Source: Haladaptatus pallidirubidus
GTDB lineage: Archaea; Halobacteriota; Halobacteria; Halobacteriales; Haladaptataceae
Length of the DNA: 64,000 nucleotides
Direction: 5' to 3'
Assembly (NCBI RefSeq): GCF_020700235.1
Contig: NZ_CP085301.1
Location: 3,348,001-3,412,000 of the forward strand
The notes beneath the pieces are model-generated. The model saw only the letters and a program-made list of their open reading frames with translations. It was not told where the DNA came from and searched no databases. Of this stretch, positions 9,677 to 18,885 are shown one piece after another. The position numbers were made by a program, and so were the translations under genes. Numbering within the stretch: position 1 is the first letter of the stretch; every line of letters begins with the position of its first letter.

Positions 9677-10114
9677 TCATCTGCTCAACGCACCGCGCAG
9701 GTCGGGCCGGTGGAACCACCACGCGACGCCGAACAGGCCAATCGTCCCGAATGGAACGACCAATCCGCCATACGCCACGAATCGGAAGACGAAGTTCAAT
9801 TGGGTTACGCCCGCCAGTACCAGGAGTCCGCCAGTCACTCGTCGGTCTTCGAACCGACCCGAAAACGCGCTGAGGAGCGCGAGCAGGTAAAATAGCACGC
9901 TCAGCGGCCACGCGAGAAGTCGCGACGGTAATCCGACGGTTAGGACGAACAGATATTTCGGAAGCGTCGTGACGTGCAGCGTCGTCGGATTCACCAGTCC
10001 CCACGGAAAAATCAGCGTCGTTCCGCTCGGTGCGACGAGGATCAGCCACGGAAGCGCGAACAGCGCGAGAATCGAGAGTCGGCGCTGCTTCGCGGTAAAA
10101 TCGAACCGCGTCAC
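9677..10114 (-). CDS. Four-helix membrane protein, haloarchaeal conserved type
   Basis: A 145-residue hydrophobic protein with about four membrane helices (about 15-33, 50-68, 69-85, 95-135). It resembles a small conserved haloarchaeal membrane family (possibly TIGR04206) of unknown function. Its GTG start overlaps the stop of the upstream GTPase gene (GTGA, 10111-10114), so the two are probably translationally coupled. What the GTPase and the membrane protein share is not known. Confidence 0.8.
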   Translation of the reverse strand: MTRFDFTAKQRRLSILALFALPWLILVAPSGTTLIFPWGLVNPTTLHVTTLPKYLFVLTVGLPSRLLAWPLSVLFYLLALLSAFSGRFEDRRVTGGLLVLAGVTQLNFVFRFVAYGGLVVPFGTIGLFGVAWWFHRPDLRGALSR

Positions 10115-11220
10115 TTCCGGAGAATCATCCGGAGCACGTCCTCGTCCGCGAGTTCGTGTTCCACTCCGACCTGCTGTTCGTCGTGTTTCGCGCTCGGGCC
10201 GCTGACACGCGCGAATCGGAACCGTTCGAGCATCTCGCCGCCGAGTCGCTCACAGGCGTCTTCGATGGTGCTTCCGTAGGGGAGAACGAGCGGTTCGTCG
10301 TAATCGACGCCGCGCCCCGGTTTGTCCATGTAGATTCGCATCAACCCGAGTTTGTCCCAGATTTTCTCGCGCAGTGCATCCAGTCCTTTCTCCTCTTCCG
10401 CGCTGATAAACACCGCTTCGTCGGGGTCGATGTCGTGGTCGCGCAGTTGGTCGTACACTTTCTCGGCGTAGTCGTGTTCGATGAGGTCGACCTTGTTTAC
10501 CGTCACCATCGACGGGATGTAGACGCGGTTGTCCATGATGCCGTCGATGAGGCGGTCGATATCCATCTTCTCCCGGAGCGTCACGTTCGCGTTCACGTAG
10601 CCGCGTTCGCGGAGAACTTCCTTGATGACGTTTTCGGAGATGTCTTGGTCGGCGCTAGACGTGACCCTGATTCCGCCGCGTCCTTTCTTCGCAATCGAGA
10701 TACTCGGCGGGGTAGAATCCAACCGAATCTTGTTCTCGTACAACTCCTTTCGGAGCCGTTCGTACTGGTCGATTTCGAAGACCGAGAGGACGAACACGGC
10801 GAGGTCTGCGGCACGGACAACGGAGAGCACCTCCTGCCCGCCGCCGCGGCCGTGGGCCGCTCCTTCGATGAGTCCCGGCACGTCGAGCAGTTGGATGTTC
10901 GCGCCGTTGTACTGCAACATGCCCGGATTCACGTTCAGCGTCGTGAACTCGTACGCGCCGACTTCGCTCTCTGCGGCGGTGAGCGAGTTCAACAAAGTGG
11001 ATTTGCCGACGCTCGGGAATCCGACGAAGGCGACGGTCGCGTCGCCCGTTTTCTCGACAGCGTAACCTTCGCCACCGCCAGCAGAGGACTGGTTTTCCAA
11101 CTTTTCTTTTTTCTCCGCGAGCTTCGCCTTCAGCCGTCCGATGTGCGACTCGGTGGACTTGTTGTACGGCGTGTTGGTTATCTCCTCGCGGAGCGCTTCG
11201 ATTTCCTCCTCCAGTCCCAT
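10111..11220 (-). CDS. DRG-type GTP-binding protein with TGS domain
   Basis: Translation-associated GTPase of the DRG/Obg group (369 residues). It has an N-terminal helical hairpin (about 1-45), a G domain with P-loop GFPSVGKS (about 67-74), DVPG (G3) and NKVD (G4), an inserted helical S5D2L-like segment, and a C-terminal TGS domain containing YGSTIEDACERLGGE. The order matches archaeal Drg. DRG proteins bind ribosomes; the exact archaeal role is uncertain. The start at 11220 begins the conserved helix MGLEEEIEALREEI. A 7-base inverted repeat (AGGAACA 11222-11228, TGTTCCT 11254-11260) lies in the upstream region. Confidence 0.93.
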   Translation of the reverse strand: MGLEEEIEALREEITNTPYNKSTESHIGRLKAKLAEKKEKLENQSSAGGGEGYAVEKTGDATVAFVGFPSVGKSTLLNSLTAAESEVGAYEFTTLNVNPGMLQYNGANIQLLDVPGLIEGAAHGRGGGQEVLSVVRAADLAVFVLSVFEIDQYERLRKELYENKIRLDSTPPSISIAKKGRGGIRVTSSADQDISENVIKEVLRERGYVNANVTLREKMDIDRLIDGIMDNRVYIPSMVTVNKVDLIEHDYAEKVYDQLRDHDIDPDEAVFISAEEEKGLDALREKIWDKLGLMRIYMDKPGRGVDYDEPLVLPYGSTIEDACERLGGEMLERFRFARVSGPSAKHDEQQVGVEHELADEDVLRMILRK

Positions 11221-11331
11221 TAGGAACACGTCAGCCGTGATTGCCGAAAAACTTGTTCCTTCGCGCCAACGGAAGGCCGCCGGTGATTTCGGTACGTTAA
11301 TACGTTTCGGCCATCGTAACGGTAATACGTA

Positions 11332-11535
11332 ATGCCGGACCCTGCCCGCCTCCGCGACAGCACTCAAATCGTCCTCCCACGCGACGCGCTCGGTGGGATT
11401 CGACGTGAGTTGGAGCGGCAGTTCATGGTCAGCATCGTCCCGTTCGAAGAAGAATACCTCCGCATCGTCGGCAGTCCGGTCGAAATCAAACAGGCCAGCA
11501 AGTTTCTCGGACGGCACGGCGTGACCTTGCCCTGA
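11332..11535 (+). CDS. Small conserved haloarchaeal protein
   Basis: A 67-residue soluble protein (MPDPARLRDSTQIVLPRDAL at the start) with mixed alpha/beta character and a GGIRRELERQF helix. The VEIKQASKFLGRHGV segment near the end has the look of a KH-like or small RNA-binding fold, but that is only an impression. No catalytic motif. Divergent from the DRG GTPase and upstream of the L11 gene, a translation-related neighbourhood. Confidence 0.72.
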   Translation: MPDPARLRDSTQIVLPRDALGGIRRELERQFMVSIVPFEEEYLRIVGSPVEIKQASKFLGRHGVTLP

Positions 11536-11659
11536 GCGGCATCATTTCTGCAACAGTTCTTCGGGAGCAGGCACATCACCCGACGATGAACTATCCACGA
11601 ACCGCTTCCGAACGCCGCAAAAGAAAATCCTTAAAACTCCAGCGAGATTTCGTTCGGGT

Positions 11660-12136
11660 ATGGCTGATACAATCGAAGTCCTCGTACCCGGAGGGCAGGC
11701 CAACCCCGGTCCACCGCTCGGCCCGGAACTCGGCCCCACTGCGGTCAACGTCCAAGAAGTCGTCAACGAAATCAACGAACAGACTGCCGCGTTCGACGGC
11801 ACGGAAGTGCCTGTCACCATCTCCATCGAGGATGACGGCAGTTTCGAACTCGAAATCGGTGTCCCGCCGACGGCGGCGCTCATCAAGGACGAGGCCGGAT
11901 TCGAGACGGGCAGCGGCGAACCCCAGAAGAACTTCGTCGCCGACCTCTCCGTCGATCAAGTGAAGAAAATCGCGGAACAGAAACACCCCGACCTCCTCGC
12001 CTACGACACGAAGAACGCGGCGAAGGAAGTTGTCGGTACCTGTGCGTCGCTCGGCGTCACCATCGAAGGAGACGACGCGCGCGAGTTCAAAGCGAAGGTT
12101 GACGCTGGCGAGTACGACGACGCACTCGAAGCCTAA
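11660..12136 (+). CDS. rpl11: Ribosomal protein L11 (uL11)
   Basis: Large-subunit protein of the GTPase-associated centre, binding 23S rRNA together with the L10-L12 stalk. The 158 residues show the Pro-rich N-terminal block GGQANPGPPLGPELGPTAVN, the central linker, and the C-terminal rRNA-binding domain with KIAEQKHPDLLAYDTKNAAKE-type sequence and the acidic haloarchaeal tail. TTAAAA at 11631-11636 is 27 bases upstream of the ATG, so the transcript is probably leaderless, as described for Halobacterium L11. It is separated from the L1 gene by a membrane-protein gene on the other strand. Confidence 0.97.
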   Translation: MADTIEVLVPGGQANPGPPLGPELGPTAVNVQEVVNEINEQTAAFDGTEVPVTISIEDDGSFELEIGVPPTAALIKDEAGFETGSGEPQKNFVADLSVDQVKKIAEQKHPDLLAYDTKNAAKEVVGTCASLGVTIEGDDAREFKAKVDAGEYDDALEA

Positions 12137-12157
12137 TCCGGGTTTTTCGTTTTCGAA

Positions 12158-12865
12158 TCAGACGAACAGCAAGAGGAGCGTGTAGCTTCCCGCTCCGACC
12201 GCGAACGCCCAGAAACGGCTTTCGCGCTCCTCGGGAAGTTCTTCTTTGATGATGTTGAGGATGATGCCGCCAGCCAAAAACGCGAACAGCGTGTTCACCA
12301 CGGCTTCATCGACTTCCGTCGCGTTTCCGACGGCCCATCCGACGACGACCGCTCCGGCGAGAAACCAGCGTCCGAGCCGGTCGTAGGAAGCTTCGTGGAA
12401 CTCCCTGAGTCCGTAGTCGTTGACGACGAAGTGCAGACCCATCGCGACGGCGTACAGCAGGAGATTTACTTGCCCGGGTTGCTCTCGATGCACGAGGAGA
12501 TAGCCGATGAGCGCGTTGTACGCGGTGAACGACCCGATGTGAAGCCAGAATATTTCGTCGGCGGTTCGTCGGCCATCGTGTCCAAATTCGCGCGCGAGGA
12601 CTTCCAATCCGTAAAACAGGGAAAATCCGACCAGTGCGACGATGTAGACGTGGCGTTCGAAAAACCCGACGAGAATCGGGACGGACGCGAGCACCGTCCC
12701 GCCTTTGAGTTCCGGAAGGAGGTGAACGAACACGTAGGCGACCGACGCACCGCCAGCCGCCGAGAGCCAGCTGCTTCGTGGAATCGCGCGAAACGACTGC
12801 ACGTTTCCCGCCACGAGATGCACGAGTGCGAGGAGGAACGCCAACAGACCCGGAAGGAACGTCAT
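12158..12865 (-). CDS. Eight-helix membrane protein, weakly ZIP-like
   Basis: A 235-residue protein with about seven or eight membrane helices. The C-terminal AGGIILNIIKEELPEE, and His/Glu/Asp within helices (VFVHLLPEL, GLHFVVNDYGLREFHE), recall ZIP metal transporters, but the classic HxxxD and HExxH-type helix motifs are not clearly present, so substrate is not assigned. The ATG at 12865 (MTFLPG) is chosen; an in-frame start at 12889 adds only eight residues. The gene lies between rpl11 and rpl1 on the opposite strand, its stop 21 bases from the rpl11 stop, and its promoter back to back with that of rpl1. Confidence 0.8.
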   Translation of the reverse strand: MTFLPGLLAFLLALVHLVAGNVQSFRAIPRSSWLSAAGGASVAYVFVHLLPELKGGTVLASVPILVGFFERHVYIVALVGFSLFYGLEVLAREFGHDGRRTADEIFWLHIGSFTAYNALIGYLLVHREQPGQVNLLLYAVAMGLHFVVNDYGLREFHEASYDRLGRWFLAGAVVVGWAVGNATEVDEAVVNTLFAFLAGGIILNIIKEELPEERESRFWAFAVGAGSYTLLLLFV

Positions 12866-12937
12866 GTGGGCGTATCGATTCGATAGCACGATTCAAACCA
12901 GTGTCGGCGGCTACCACGATGCGTATTGGTTCGACGG

Positions 12938-13027
12938 GTTTAAGTTCGACATGCGTCAATTTCCGGTGAGACAGGCATCGCCTGTTTCACTGACCCGTAG
13001 GAGCATTCCTGCGTACTACGGAGGTGA
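12938..13027 (+). promoter_or_regulatory. Promoter and structured leader of the L1-L10-L12 operon (putative L1 autoregulation site)
   Basis: TTTAAG at about 12939-12944 would place the transcript start near 12967 and give a leader of about 65 bases. The leader begins with a strong hairpin: GTGAGACAGGC (12966-12976), loop ATC, GCCTGTTTCAC (12980-12990), 11 pairs with one G-U. A second stem, CCGTAG (12995-13000) with CTACGG (13016-13021), runs into the ribosome binding site GGAGGTGA (13020-13027). In Halobacterium the same operon has a leader that mimics the L1 site on 23S rRNA; the position fits, but I infer the function here. Confidence 0.65.
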
Positions 13028-13030
13028 ACG

Positions 13031-13669
13031 ATGGCAGATAATGAGATAGAGCAAGCAGTCTCTCGCGCACTCGAGGACTCCCCGGAGCGGAATTTCCGCG
13101 AAACGGTTGACCTCGCGATTAACCTGCGCGACCTCGATTTAAACGATCCGTCGAATCGTGTCGACGAGAGTATCGTACTCCCGTCCGGAACTGGACAGGA
13201 AACCCAAATCATCGTGTTCGCGGAGGGCGAAACCGCCCTCCGCGCCGAGGATGTCGCGGACGACGTTCTCTCGGGCGATGAGTTGGAAGAACTAGGTGAC
13301 GACGACGACGCGGCAAAAGACCTCGCCGACGCGACCGACTTCTTCATTGCCGAAGCGTCGATGATGCAAGACATCGGTCGATACCTCGGTACCGTTCTCG
13401 GTCCGCGCGGTAAGATGCCGACGCCGTTGCAACCCGACGACGATGTCGTCGAAACCGTCAACCGCATGAAAAACACCGTCCAGCTTCGAAGCGGTGACCG
13501 ACGCACGTTCCACACGCGCGTCGGCGCGGAAGACATGTCCGCGGAGGATATCTCGGACAACATCGACGTTATCATTCGGCGTCTTCACTCCAACTTGGAG
13601 AAAGGCCCGCTCAACGTCGACACCATCTTCGTGAAAACGACGATGGGACCGTCCGTGGAGGTGGCCTAA
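13031..13669 (+). CDS. rpl1: Ribosomal protein L1 (uL1)
   Basis: Large-subunit protein of the mobile L1 stalk that helps release tRNA from the E site; in archaea it also represses its own operon by binding the mRNA. The 212 residues show the two-domain L1 pattern: [18 protein letters not shown] near residues 20-38, [17 protein letters not shown] (about 115-131) and the closing [12 protein letters not shown]. It is first in the L1-L10-L12 operon, two bases from the L10 start, with an optimal ribosome binding site. Confidence 0.97.
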   Translation: MADNEIEQAVSRALEDSPERNFRETVDLAINLRDLDLNDPSNRVDESIVLPSGTGQETQIIVFAEGETALRAEDVADDVLSGDELEELGDDDDAAKDLADATDFFIAEASMMQDIGRYLGTVLGPRGKMPTPLQPDDDVVETVNRMKNTVQLRSGDRRTFHTRVGAEDMSAEDISDNIDVIIRRLHSNLEKGPLNVDTIFVKTTMGPSVEVA

Positions 13670-13670
13670 G

Positions 13671-14693
13671 ATGTCCGCAGAACGTAAGACCGAAACGATT
13701 CCGGAGTGGAAGCGCGCGGAAGTCGCTGAGCTGACGGATTTCGTCGACAACTACAGCAGTGTCGGCGTCGTCAACATCACCGGCATTCCGAGTAAACAGC
13801 TCCAGAACATGCGCCGCAGTCTCCACGGTAGCGCGGAACTCCGCGTCAGCCGAAACACGCTGGTGGAGCGCGCTCTGGATTCGGTCGGCGGAGGCTTCGA
13901 AGACCTGAAGGAGTACATCTCCGGACAGGTCGGCCTCATCGGAACGAACGACAACCCGTTCGGTCTGTACAAGGAACTCGAAGCGTCCAAAAGTCCGGCA
14001 CCGATTTCGGCGGGCGAAATCGCCCCAAACGAAATCACCATCCCAGAAGGTGACACGGGCGTCGATCCCGGCCCGTTCGTTGGTGAACTCCAGCAGGCTG
14101 GTGCCGCCGCACGAATTATGGACGGCTCCATCCACGTGACCGAGGACAGCCTCGTCGCGGAGGAAGGCGACGAGGTTTCGCCGGAGCTGGCGAATGTGCT
14201 CGCCGAACTCGGTATGGAGCCGAAAGAGGTCGGTCTCGACCTGCGCGCCGTCTACTCCGACGGCGTGATGTTCGAGTCGGACGAACTCGCCATCGACGTG
14301 GACGAGTATCGCGCGGACGTCGAGCGAGCGGCCGCCTTCGGTCGCGACCTCTCTGTCAACGCGGTGTACCCGACCGAACAGACCGTACCCCTGCTCGTCT
14401 CGAAGGCGACTGGCGAGGCCAAGAGCCTTGGTCTCCAAGCCGCCATCGAGAGCCCGGACATCGCTCCGGATCTCGTGAGCAAGGCGGACGCGCAAGTTCG
14501 CACGCTGGCCGCACAAATCGAGGACGAAGACGCATTGCCCGAGGAGCTTCGCGGAATCGAAGCGCCTGCAGCGGGCGGTGCTGACGAAGAAGAATCGACT
14601 GACGAAGAAGCAACTGACGCCGAGCCTGAAGACGACGATGACGACGATGACGAAGACGCGGGCGGAGAAGGCCTCGGCGCAATGTTCGGATAA
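13671..14693 (+). CDS. rplP0: Ribosomal protein L10 / acidic P0 (uL10)
   Basis: Base of the ribosomal stalk that recruits translation GTPases. The 340 residues include the rRNA-binding N-terminal domain with [20 protein letters not shown] and the conserved [10 protein letters not shown], the archaeal insertion domain (about 100-200), the helical spine that holds L12 dimers, and a hyperacidic hinge followed by [10 protein letters not shown]. That last segment is almost the same as the end of L12. Translated from the same mRNA as L1 and L12. Confidence 0.97.
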   Translation: MSAERKTETIPEWKRAEVAELTDFVDNYSSVGVVNITGIPSKQLQNMRRSLHGSAELRVSRNTLVERALDSVGGGFEDLKEYISGQVGLIGTNDNPFGLYKELEASKSPAPISAGEIAPNEITIPEGDTGVDPGPFVGELQQAGAAARIMDGSIHVTEDSLVAEEGDEVSPELANVLAELGMEPKEVGLDLRAVYSDGVMFESDELAIDVDEYRADVERAAAFGRDLSVNAVYPTEQTVPLLVSKATGEAKSLGLQAAIESPDIAPDLVSKADAQVRTLAAQIEDEDALPEELRGIEAPAAGGADEEESTDEEATDAEPEDDDDDDDEDAGGEGLGAMFG

Positions 14694-14699
14694 CTACCA

Positions 14700-15041
14700 A
14701 TGGAATACGTTTACGCTGCACTCATCCTGAACGAATCGGGCGAAGAACTGAACGAAGAAAACCTCACCAACGTGCTCGACGCCGCCGGCGTCGATGTCGA
14801 AGAATCGCGTGTCAAGGCGCTCGTCGCCGCACTCGAAGACGTCGACATCGACGAGGCCGTCGAACAGGCCGCCGCCGTCCCCGCCGGTGGAGCCGCCGCA
14901 GGCGGTGCAGGCGGTGCCGCAGGTGGCGACGAGGGTGGCGACGACGAAGGTGGCGAAGAGGAAGAAGCCGCGGACGAGGACGACGACGAAGAAGAAGAAG
15001 ACGACGCCAGCGGCGAAGGCCTCGGCGAACTCTTCGGTTAA
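14700..15041 (+). CDS. rpl12: Ribosomal protein L12 / P1-type stalk protein
   Basis: Multi-copy stalk protein that contacts initiation and elongation factors. The 113 residues have the archaeal/eukaryal P1-type order: N-terminal dimerisation helices ([20 protein letters not shown] at the start), an Ala/Gly-rich hinge, a Glu/Asp run, and the factor-binding tail [10 protein letters not shown]. It lies six bases after the L10 stop; a T-rich run 28 bases downstream may end the operon. Confidence 0.97.
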   Translation: MEYVYAALILNESGEELNEENLTNVLDAAGVDVEESRVKALVAALEDVDIDEAVEQAAAVPAGGAAAGGAGGAAGGDEGGDDEGGEEEEAADEDDDEEEEDDASGEGLGELFG

Positions 15042-15068
15042 ACGACGGCGCCACACCGGTCAAACCAG

Positions 15069-15077
15069 TTTTTCTTT
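15069..15077 (+). terminator. T-rich terminator after the L1-L10-L12 operon
   Basis: TTTTTCTTT begins 28 bases after the L12 stop. Archaeal RNA polymerase commonly stops at such U runs. There is no strong hairpin before it. Confidence 0.45.
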
Positions 15078-15150
15078 CGCGCACGAATCGGACAGCGACC
15101 GCGCAGCACCGCCCAACATTTAAATACAAGAACGGAACCACTCCGGCTCG

Positions 15151-16384
15151 ATGGAGGTGTTCGGAACGCGGTTGGTGGTTGCGCCGGCGACGACGGCGAC
15201 GGCGCTCGCGTTCATTCTCGGCGGCGTCGCACTCGGAACGGTAAGCGGACTAACGCCTGGAATTCACGTCAACAACCTCGCACTACTGCTCGCGTCCGTC
15301 GCCCCCGCGGTTCCCGGTCCACCTGAACTCGTCGATGCTGGCCGCGGGTGTCGTTCACTCGTTTCTCGATGTCGTGCCGACGCTCGCCTTGGGCGTCCCC
15401 GACCCGGTGATGGCGGTGTCGGCGCTCCCCGGGCATCGACTCGTCATCGAGGGGCAGGGCCGAGAGGCGATTCGCCTCTCGGCGTTGGGAAGCGGTCTGG
15501 CGGTCGCGTTCGCGGTTCCGCTCGCAATTCCCGTGACGGAGGTGATGACTACCGCGTATCCGTTCATCAGGGAAAACATGCCGTTCGTTCTTGCCGGAGT
15601 TGCAGGTTTTCTCATCGTCACCGAAACCACGACGCGCTCGCGGGTCGGTGGCCTCATTTCCTTCTGTGCGAGCGTGCTACTTGGCACCTGCACGCTCGAC
15701 CTTTCGCCCGCCGCGCCGCTGGACGCGGGCGGCGTGCTGACTCCCCTCTTTGCCGGGTTGTTTGGTGCGCCGGTTCTGGTCGATGCGATGGACGGAGCGG
15801 GCGTGCCGGAGCAGTCGGCGGCGACGGTTACGACTTCGCGACGGGACGTGGTTCAAACTGCGCTCGCGGGTGCGGTCGCCGGCGCAATCGTCGGCTATCT
15901 CCCCGGCGTTTCGAGCGCGATTGCGGCGGTCATCGCGCTCGCGCTCGTTCCGGGGCGAACCGGCGGAAGAGGGTTCATCGTGGCAACCAGCGGGGTCAAC
16001 ACGGCGAATACGGTTTTCGCGCTGTTCGCCCTGGTGGCCCTCGGCACGCCCCGAACCGGCGTGATGGTGGCGCTTCGGGAAACGAACACGCCGCTTCACC
16101 TGCCGACGCTGCTCGCCAGTGTTGCGGTCGCCGGAATCGCCGGATTCGTCCTCGTTCTGGTGCTGGGTGATACCTATCTCGGGACGGTCGGACGGACGGA
16201 TTACCGAAAACTCTCGTTCGGCGTGCTTTCCCTGTTGGTCGTGGCGTCGTTCCTGTTCGCGGGAATCGTCGGTATCGGCATTTTCCTCGTGAGCGTCCTC
16301 CTCGGTCTGGTTCCCCCGCGAGTCGGCTGTCGCCGGGTGCACCTGATGGGCGTGTTGATGGGGCCGCTAGCGCTCGGCGGATGA
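15151..16384 (+). pseudogene. TctA-like tripartite transporter permease, frame-shifted
   Basis: A many-helix membrane protein resembling the TctA family of tricarboxylate permeases. The first 60 residues (MEVFGTRLVVAPATTATALA to ASVAPAVPGPPE, including the family motif SGLTPGIHVNN) are in one frame from the ATG at 15151. The rest (from MLAAGVVHSFLDVVPTLALG, 15335, to 16384) is in the next frame and carries the second half of the fold with GYLPGVSSAIAAVI and further helices. The frame changes between about 15300 and 15337; dropping one base, or adding two, restores one protein of about 410 residues. The TATA element TTTAAATA (15119-15126) fits the 15151 start. Could be true gene decay or an assembly error. 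Confidence 0.8.
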
Positions 16385-16443
16385 TTGAGAAAACTCGGCT
16401 GGCGACCACGAGACTTTTGCCGGAGGGTTGTCAATTCGTTTGT

Positions 16444-16665
16444 ATGATTCCCCTGTTCGGTTCAGTTCCCCTGTTCGGACCGATTCCCGGCGGCATGGAA
16501 CTGTTCGTCATCTTCATCGTAGCCCTCATGATGTTCGGCCTGCCGCTCACCATCTTCGGCGGACTGTTCTTGGCGCACAAACGCTCGAAGGAGAATGTGG
16601 AGGAACTCAGGCGGGAAGTGTCGGAACTGCGTAAGCAGGTCGAAGAGAACGACCGAGGGCGATGA
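16444..16665 (+). CDS. Small single-helix membrane protein with coiled-coil tail
   Basis: A 73-residue protein. One membrane helix (about 16-42, MELFVIFIVALMMFGLPLTI) is followed by a charged amphipathic helix (about 46-70, VEELRREVSELRKQVEEN). The layout, helix then amphipathic segment, is like TatA, and such proteins are sometimes labelled as translocase subunits in haloarchaea, but the TatA Phe-Gly hinge is not in place, so I do not assign that role. The ATG at 16444 is chosen over an in-frame start at 16381, which overlaps the preceding gene. Confidence 0.65.
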   Translation: MIPLFGSVPLFGPIPGGMELFVIFIVALMMFGLPLTIFGGLFLAHKRSKENVEELRREVSELRKQVEENDRGR

Positions 16666-16681
16666 TGCGGTATCTCTGTAA

Positions 16682-17061
16682 CTACTGGCCAATCACGCCG
16701 AGACAGTGTCCAACGAACGTGTTGTGAACGGCGAACACTTCGCTGTCGAGTGCGACCGGGTTCCGCACGTCTCGCCGTGGATGAAATGCATCTCGACGGC
16801 GTCGTCGAAACACCGAATCGTACAGTCGAGCGACCCGTGGATGTAGAGGTCTTCTTGATGGGCTTTCTCGATGGCTTCGAGGCGCATATCGCGGAGAACG
16901 TCCGCACGTCCCCGTTCGTCGTATGCGTCGGCAACGCCGTCGCGGATGTACAGTAAATCGCTGGTGTCGTCGTCGTGGTATTGTACGCTTCGAAGGTGGT
17001 CGCCGACTTTGTCCCGTAAAAATGCGACTAGTTCTTTTGATTCGGTAGCTGTACCGGCCAT
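16682..17061 (-). pseudogene. Conserved small haloarchaeal protein, frame-shifted near its C terminus
   Basis: The first about 97 residues (MAGTATESKELVAFLRDKVG to AVEMHFIHGETCGT) read in one frame from 17061. The expected end (PVALDSEVFAVHNTFVGHCL then GVIGQ) lies in the next frame and stops at 16682. In the unshifted frame the tail is an atypical Ser/Thr/Arg-rich sequence stopping at 16693. One extra C in the C run at 16758-16760 (reverse strand) joins the halves into about 126 residues. It resembles an uncharacterised haloarchaeal family (possibly DUF7522). Either a sequencing or assembly error or a recent mutation. Confidence 0.65.
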
Positions 17062-17130
17062 ACAAACCTTCCCATCTCGTTTTTCGGAAGACGATGTATT
17101 TAATCTTGTTGAGATTATTTACGATGAAAA

Positions 17131-18885
17131 TTAACCCGACAGTTCGTGAATCAGGGTATTTTGTAATGACTCCCGTGCTCGGTGACTGGTTTCCGCATCG
17201 GTTACGACCTCAACGACCTGCGTTCCCGGCGTATCGAGGGATGTCGAAAATCGCTTCCGGAACGCTGAAATCGTCTCCACGCGGTCGAAATCGAGGTCGT
17301 AGAGGTCACCCGTCGCCTCGAAATCGAGTCCGTGTGGCGTTTGAAACTGGCCAGTAAACGGCGGGTCGAACGACTCGATGGGGAGCATGTGGAAGATTCC
17401 CCCGCCGTCGTTGTTGATTTCTACGATGGTCGCATCGACGCCGCAGCGCGCGAGCGCGAGCAGTCCGTTCATGTCGTGGTAGTACGCGATGTCGCCCGTG
17501 ACCAGCACCAGCGGGTCGTCGGTCGCACTGCCCGCCCCGAGTGCGCTACTGACGATGCCGTCGATACCGCTCGCGCCGCGATTGCCGAGCATGGTCACGT
17601 CGGCGGAGCGCGGTTTCCCAAACCTATCGACATCCCGAACCGGCATGCTGTTCGAGACGAACAGAGTCGCCGGGTCGGGAACGAGTTCGGCGACCGAAGC
17701 GAGAACGCCGCCTTCGAAGTGGGCGTCCGATTCCGAAACCAGTTCCCAGTGACGCGATTCCGCGTGTTCGAATAGGGACGTCCACTCCTCGTCACAGACC
17801 ATTTCGCCCGCGAGTTCGTCCGCTAACCGGCGGGCGAATCGCGTCGGGTCTGCCACGACGAGGTCGGTCGCGGTGAACTTCGCTTCGCGCCACCCGCCCG
17901 CGGAATCCACGAGGAACTGCCGTGCACTGGTTCGTTCGAGATAGTTCCGCAGAACCTTCGAAGTCGGCGAGGCTCCGAATCGCAGGACGACGTCCGGGTC
18001 GGGCCATCCGTCGGTCGTCTCCGGAACGAGGTAGGAATCGTAACCGCCAACGACGGGGCGGTCGTGGCCGAATCGGTGACCCGACAGCGGGTCGGCGAGA
18101 ATCGGAAAGCCGGTCTCGTCGGCCAACTTCGCAAGCGCAGTTCGCGTCGGTGTCGGCGCGTCGGCGGGGCCCGCGACCAGCAGTCCACGCTCCGCGTTCG
18201 AAACGGTATCCGCGATTTCTGTGCGGGTTCGAGAATCTAGTTCCGGAACGCCCTGCGACACCCGGACGAACGGGCCGTCACGTCCCCGGCCTGCGAGCGG
18301 GTTTTCGGTCTCGAAATTCTCCGGAACGTCGCCCGGAACCTCGGTCGGTTCGAGCGGTTTCCGGAACGGGAAGTTGAGGTGCACCGGTCCCGGCGGCGTT
18401 CCGGTGGCCGATCCGAGTGCGCGGGCGGTCGTCGTCCTGAGGTAGCGGAGTTTGCGCGCGTTCGCTTCCGGTTCCGCGAGGTCGGCATACCATCGAACCG
18501 CGTCCCCGTACAGTTTCTCTTGGTCGACCGTCTGGTTTGCACCGCTATCCCGAAGTTCCGGCGGGCGGTCTGCCGTGCAGACGAGCATCGGAACTCGCGC
18601 CCTGTCCGCCTCGATAATCGCAGGGTGGAAGTTCGCCGCCGCGGTTCCGGAGGTGCAGACGATTGGCGTCGGTTTCCCCGTGCGTTTTGCCCGCCCGAGC
18701 GCGAAAAAGGCGGCAGATCGCTCGTCTAAATGCGAAAACACCTCGATGTCGTCGTGGGTCGCGAACGCGACCGTCAGCGGCGTCGAGCGACTGCCGGGAG
18801 CGAGACACGCCGCGTCGATGCCTGCCTCGGCTAGTTCGTCCACGAACGTCTCGGCCCACAGCGTGTTTCGATTCGGATGGCTCAT
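17131..18885 (-). CDS. menD: SEPHCHC synthase MenD (menaquinone synthesis)
   Basis: Thiamin-diphosphate enzyme that joins 2-oxoglutarate to isochorismate, the first committed step of menaquinone synthesis. The 584 residues show the family start NRNTLWAETFVDELAEAGID, the substrate-loop APGSRSTPL, the catalytic Glu region FSHLDERSAAFFALG, TSGTAAANFHPAIIEA, and the ThDP/Mg motif GDIAYYHDMNGLLAL...INNDGGG (about 450-485). The ATG at 18885 overlaps the menF stop (ATGA), so the two genes are one operon. Menaquinone is the main haloarchaeal quinone and feeds the bc complex found at the other end of the window. Confidence 0.96.
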   Translation of the reverse strand: MSHPNRNTLWAETFVDELAEAGIDAACLAPGSRSTPLTVAFATHDDIEVFSHLDERSAAFFALGRAKRTGKPTPIVCTSGTAAANFHPAIIEADRARVPMLVCTADRPPELRDSGANQTVDQEKLYGDAVRWYADLAEPEANARKLRYLRTTTARALGSATGTPPGPVHLNFPFRKPLEPTEVPGDVPENFETENPLAGRGRDGPFVRVSQGVPELDSRTRTEIADTVSNAERGLLVAGPADAPTPTRTALAKLADETGFPILADPLSGHRFGHDRPVVGGYDSYLVPETTDGWPDPDVVLRFGASPTSKVLRNYLERTSARQFLVDSAGGWREAKFTATDLVVADPTRFARRLADELAGEMVCDEEWTSLFEHAESRHWELVSESDAHFEGGVLASVAELVPDPATLFVSNSMPVRDVDRFGKPRSADVTMLGNRGASGIDGIVSSALGAGSATDDPLVLVTGDIAYYHDMNGLLALARCGVDATIVEINNDGGGIFHMLPIESFDPPFTGQFQTPHGLDFEATGDLYDLDFDRVETISAFRKRFSTSLDTPGTQVVEVVTDAETSHRARESLQNTLIHELSG

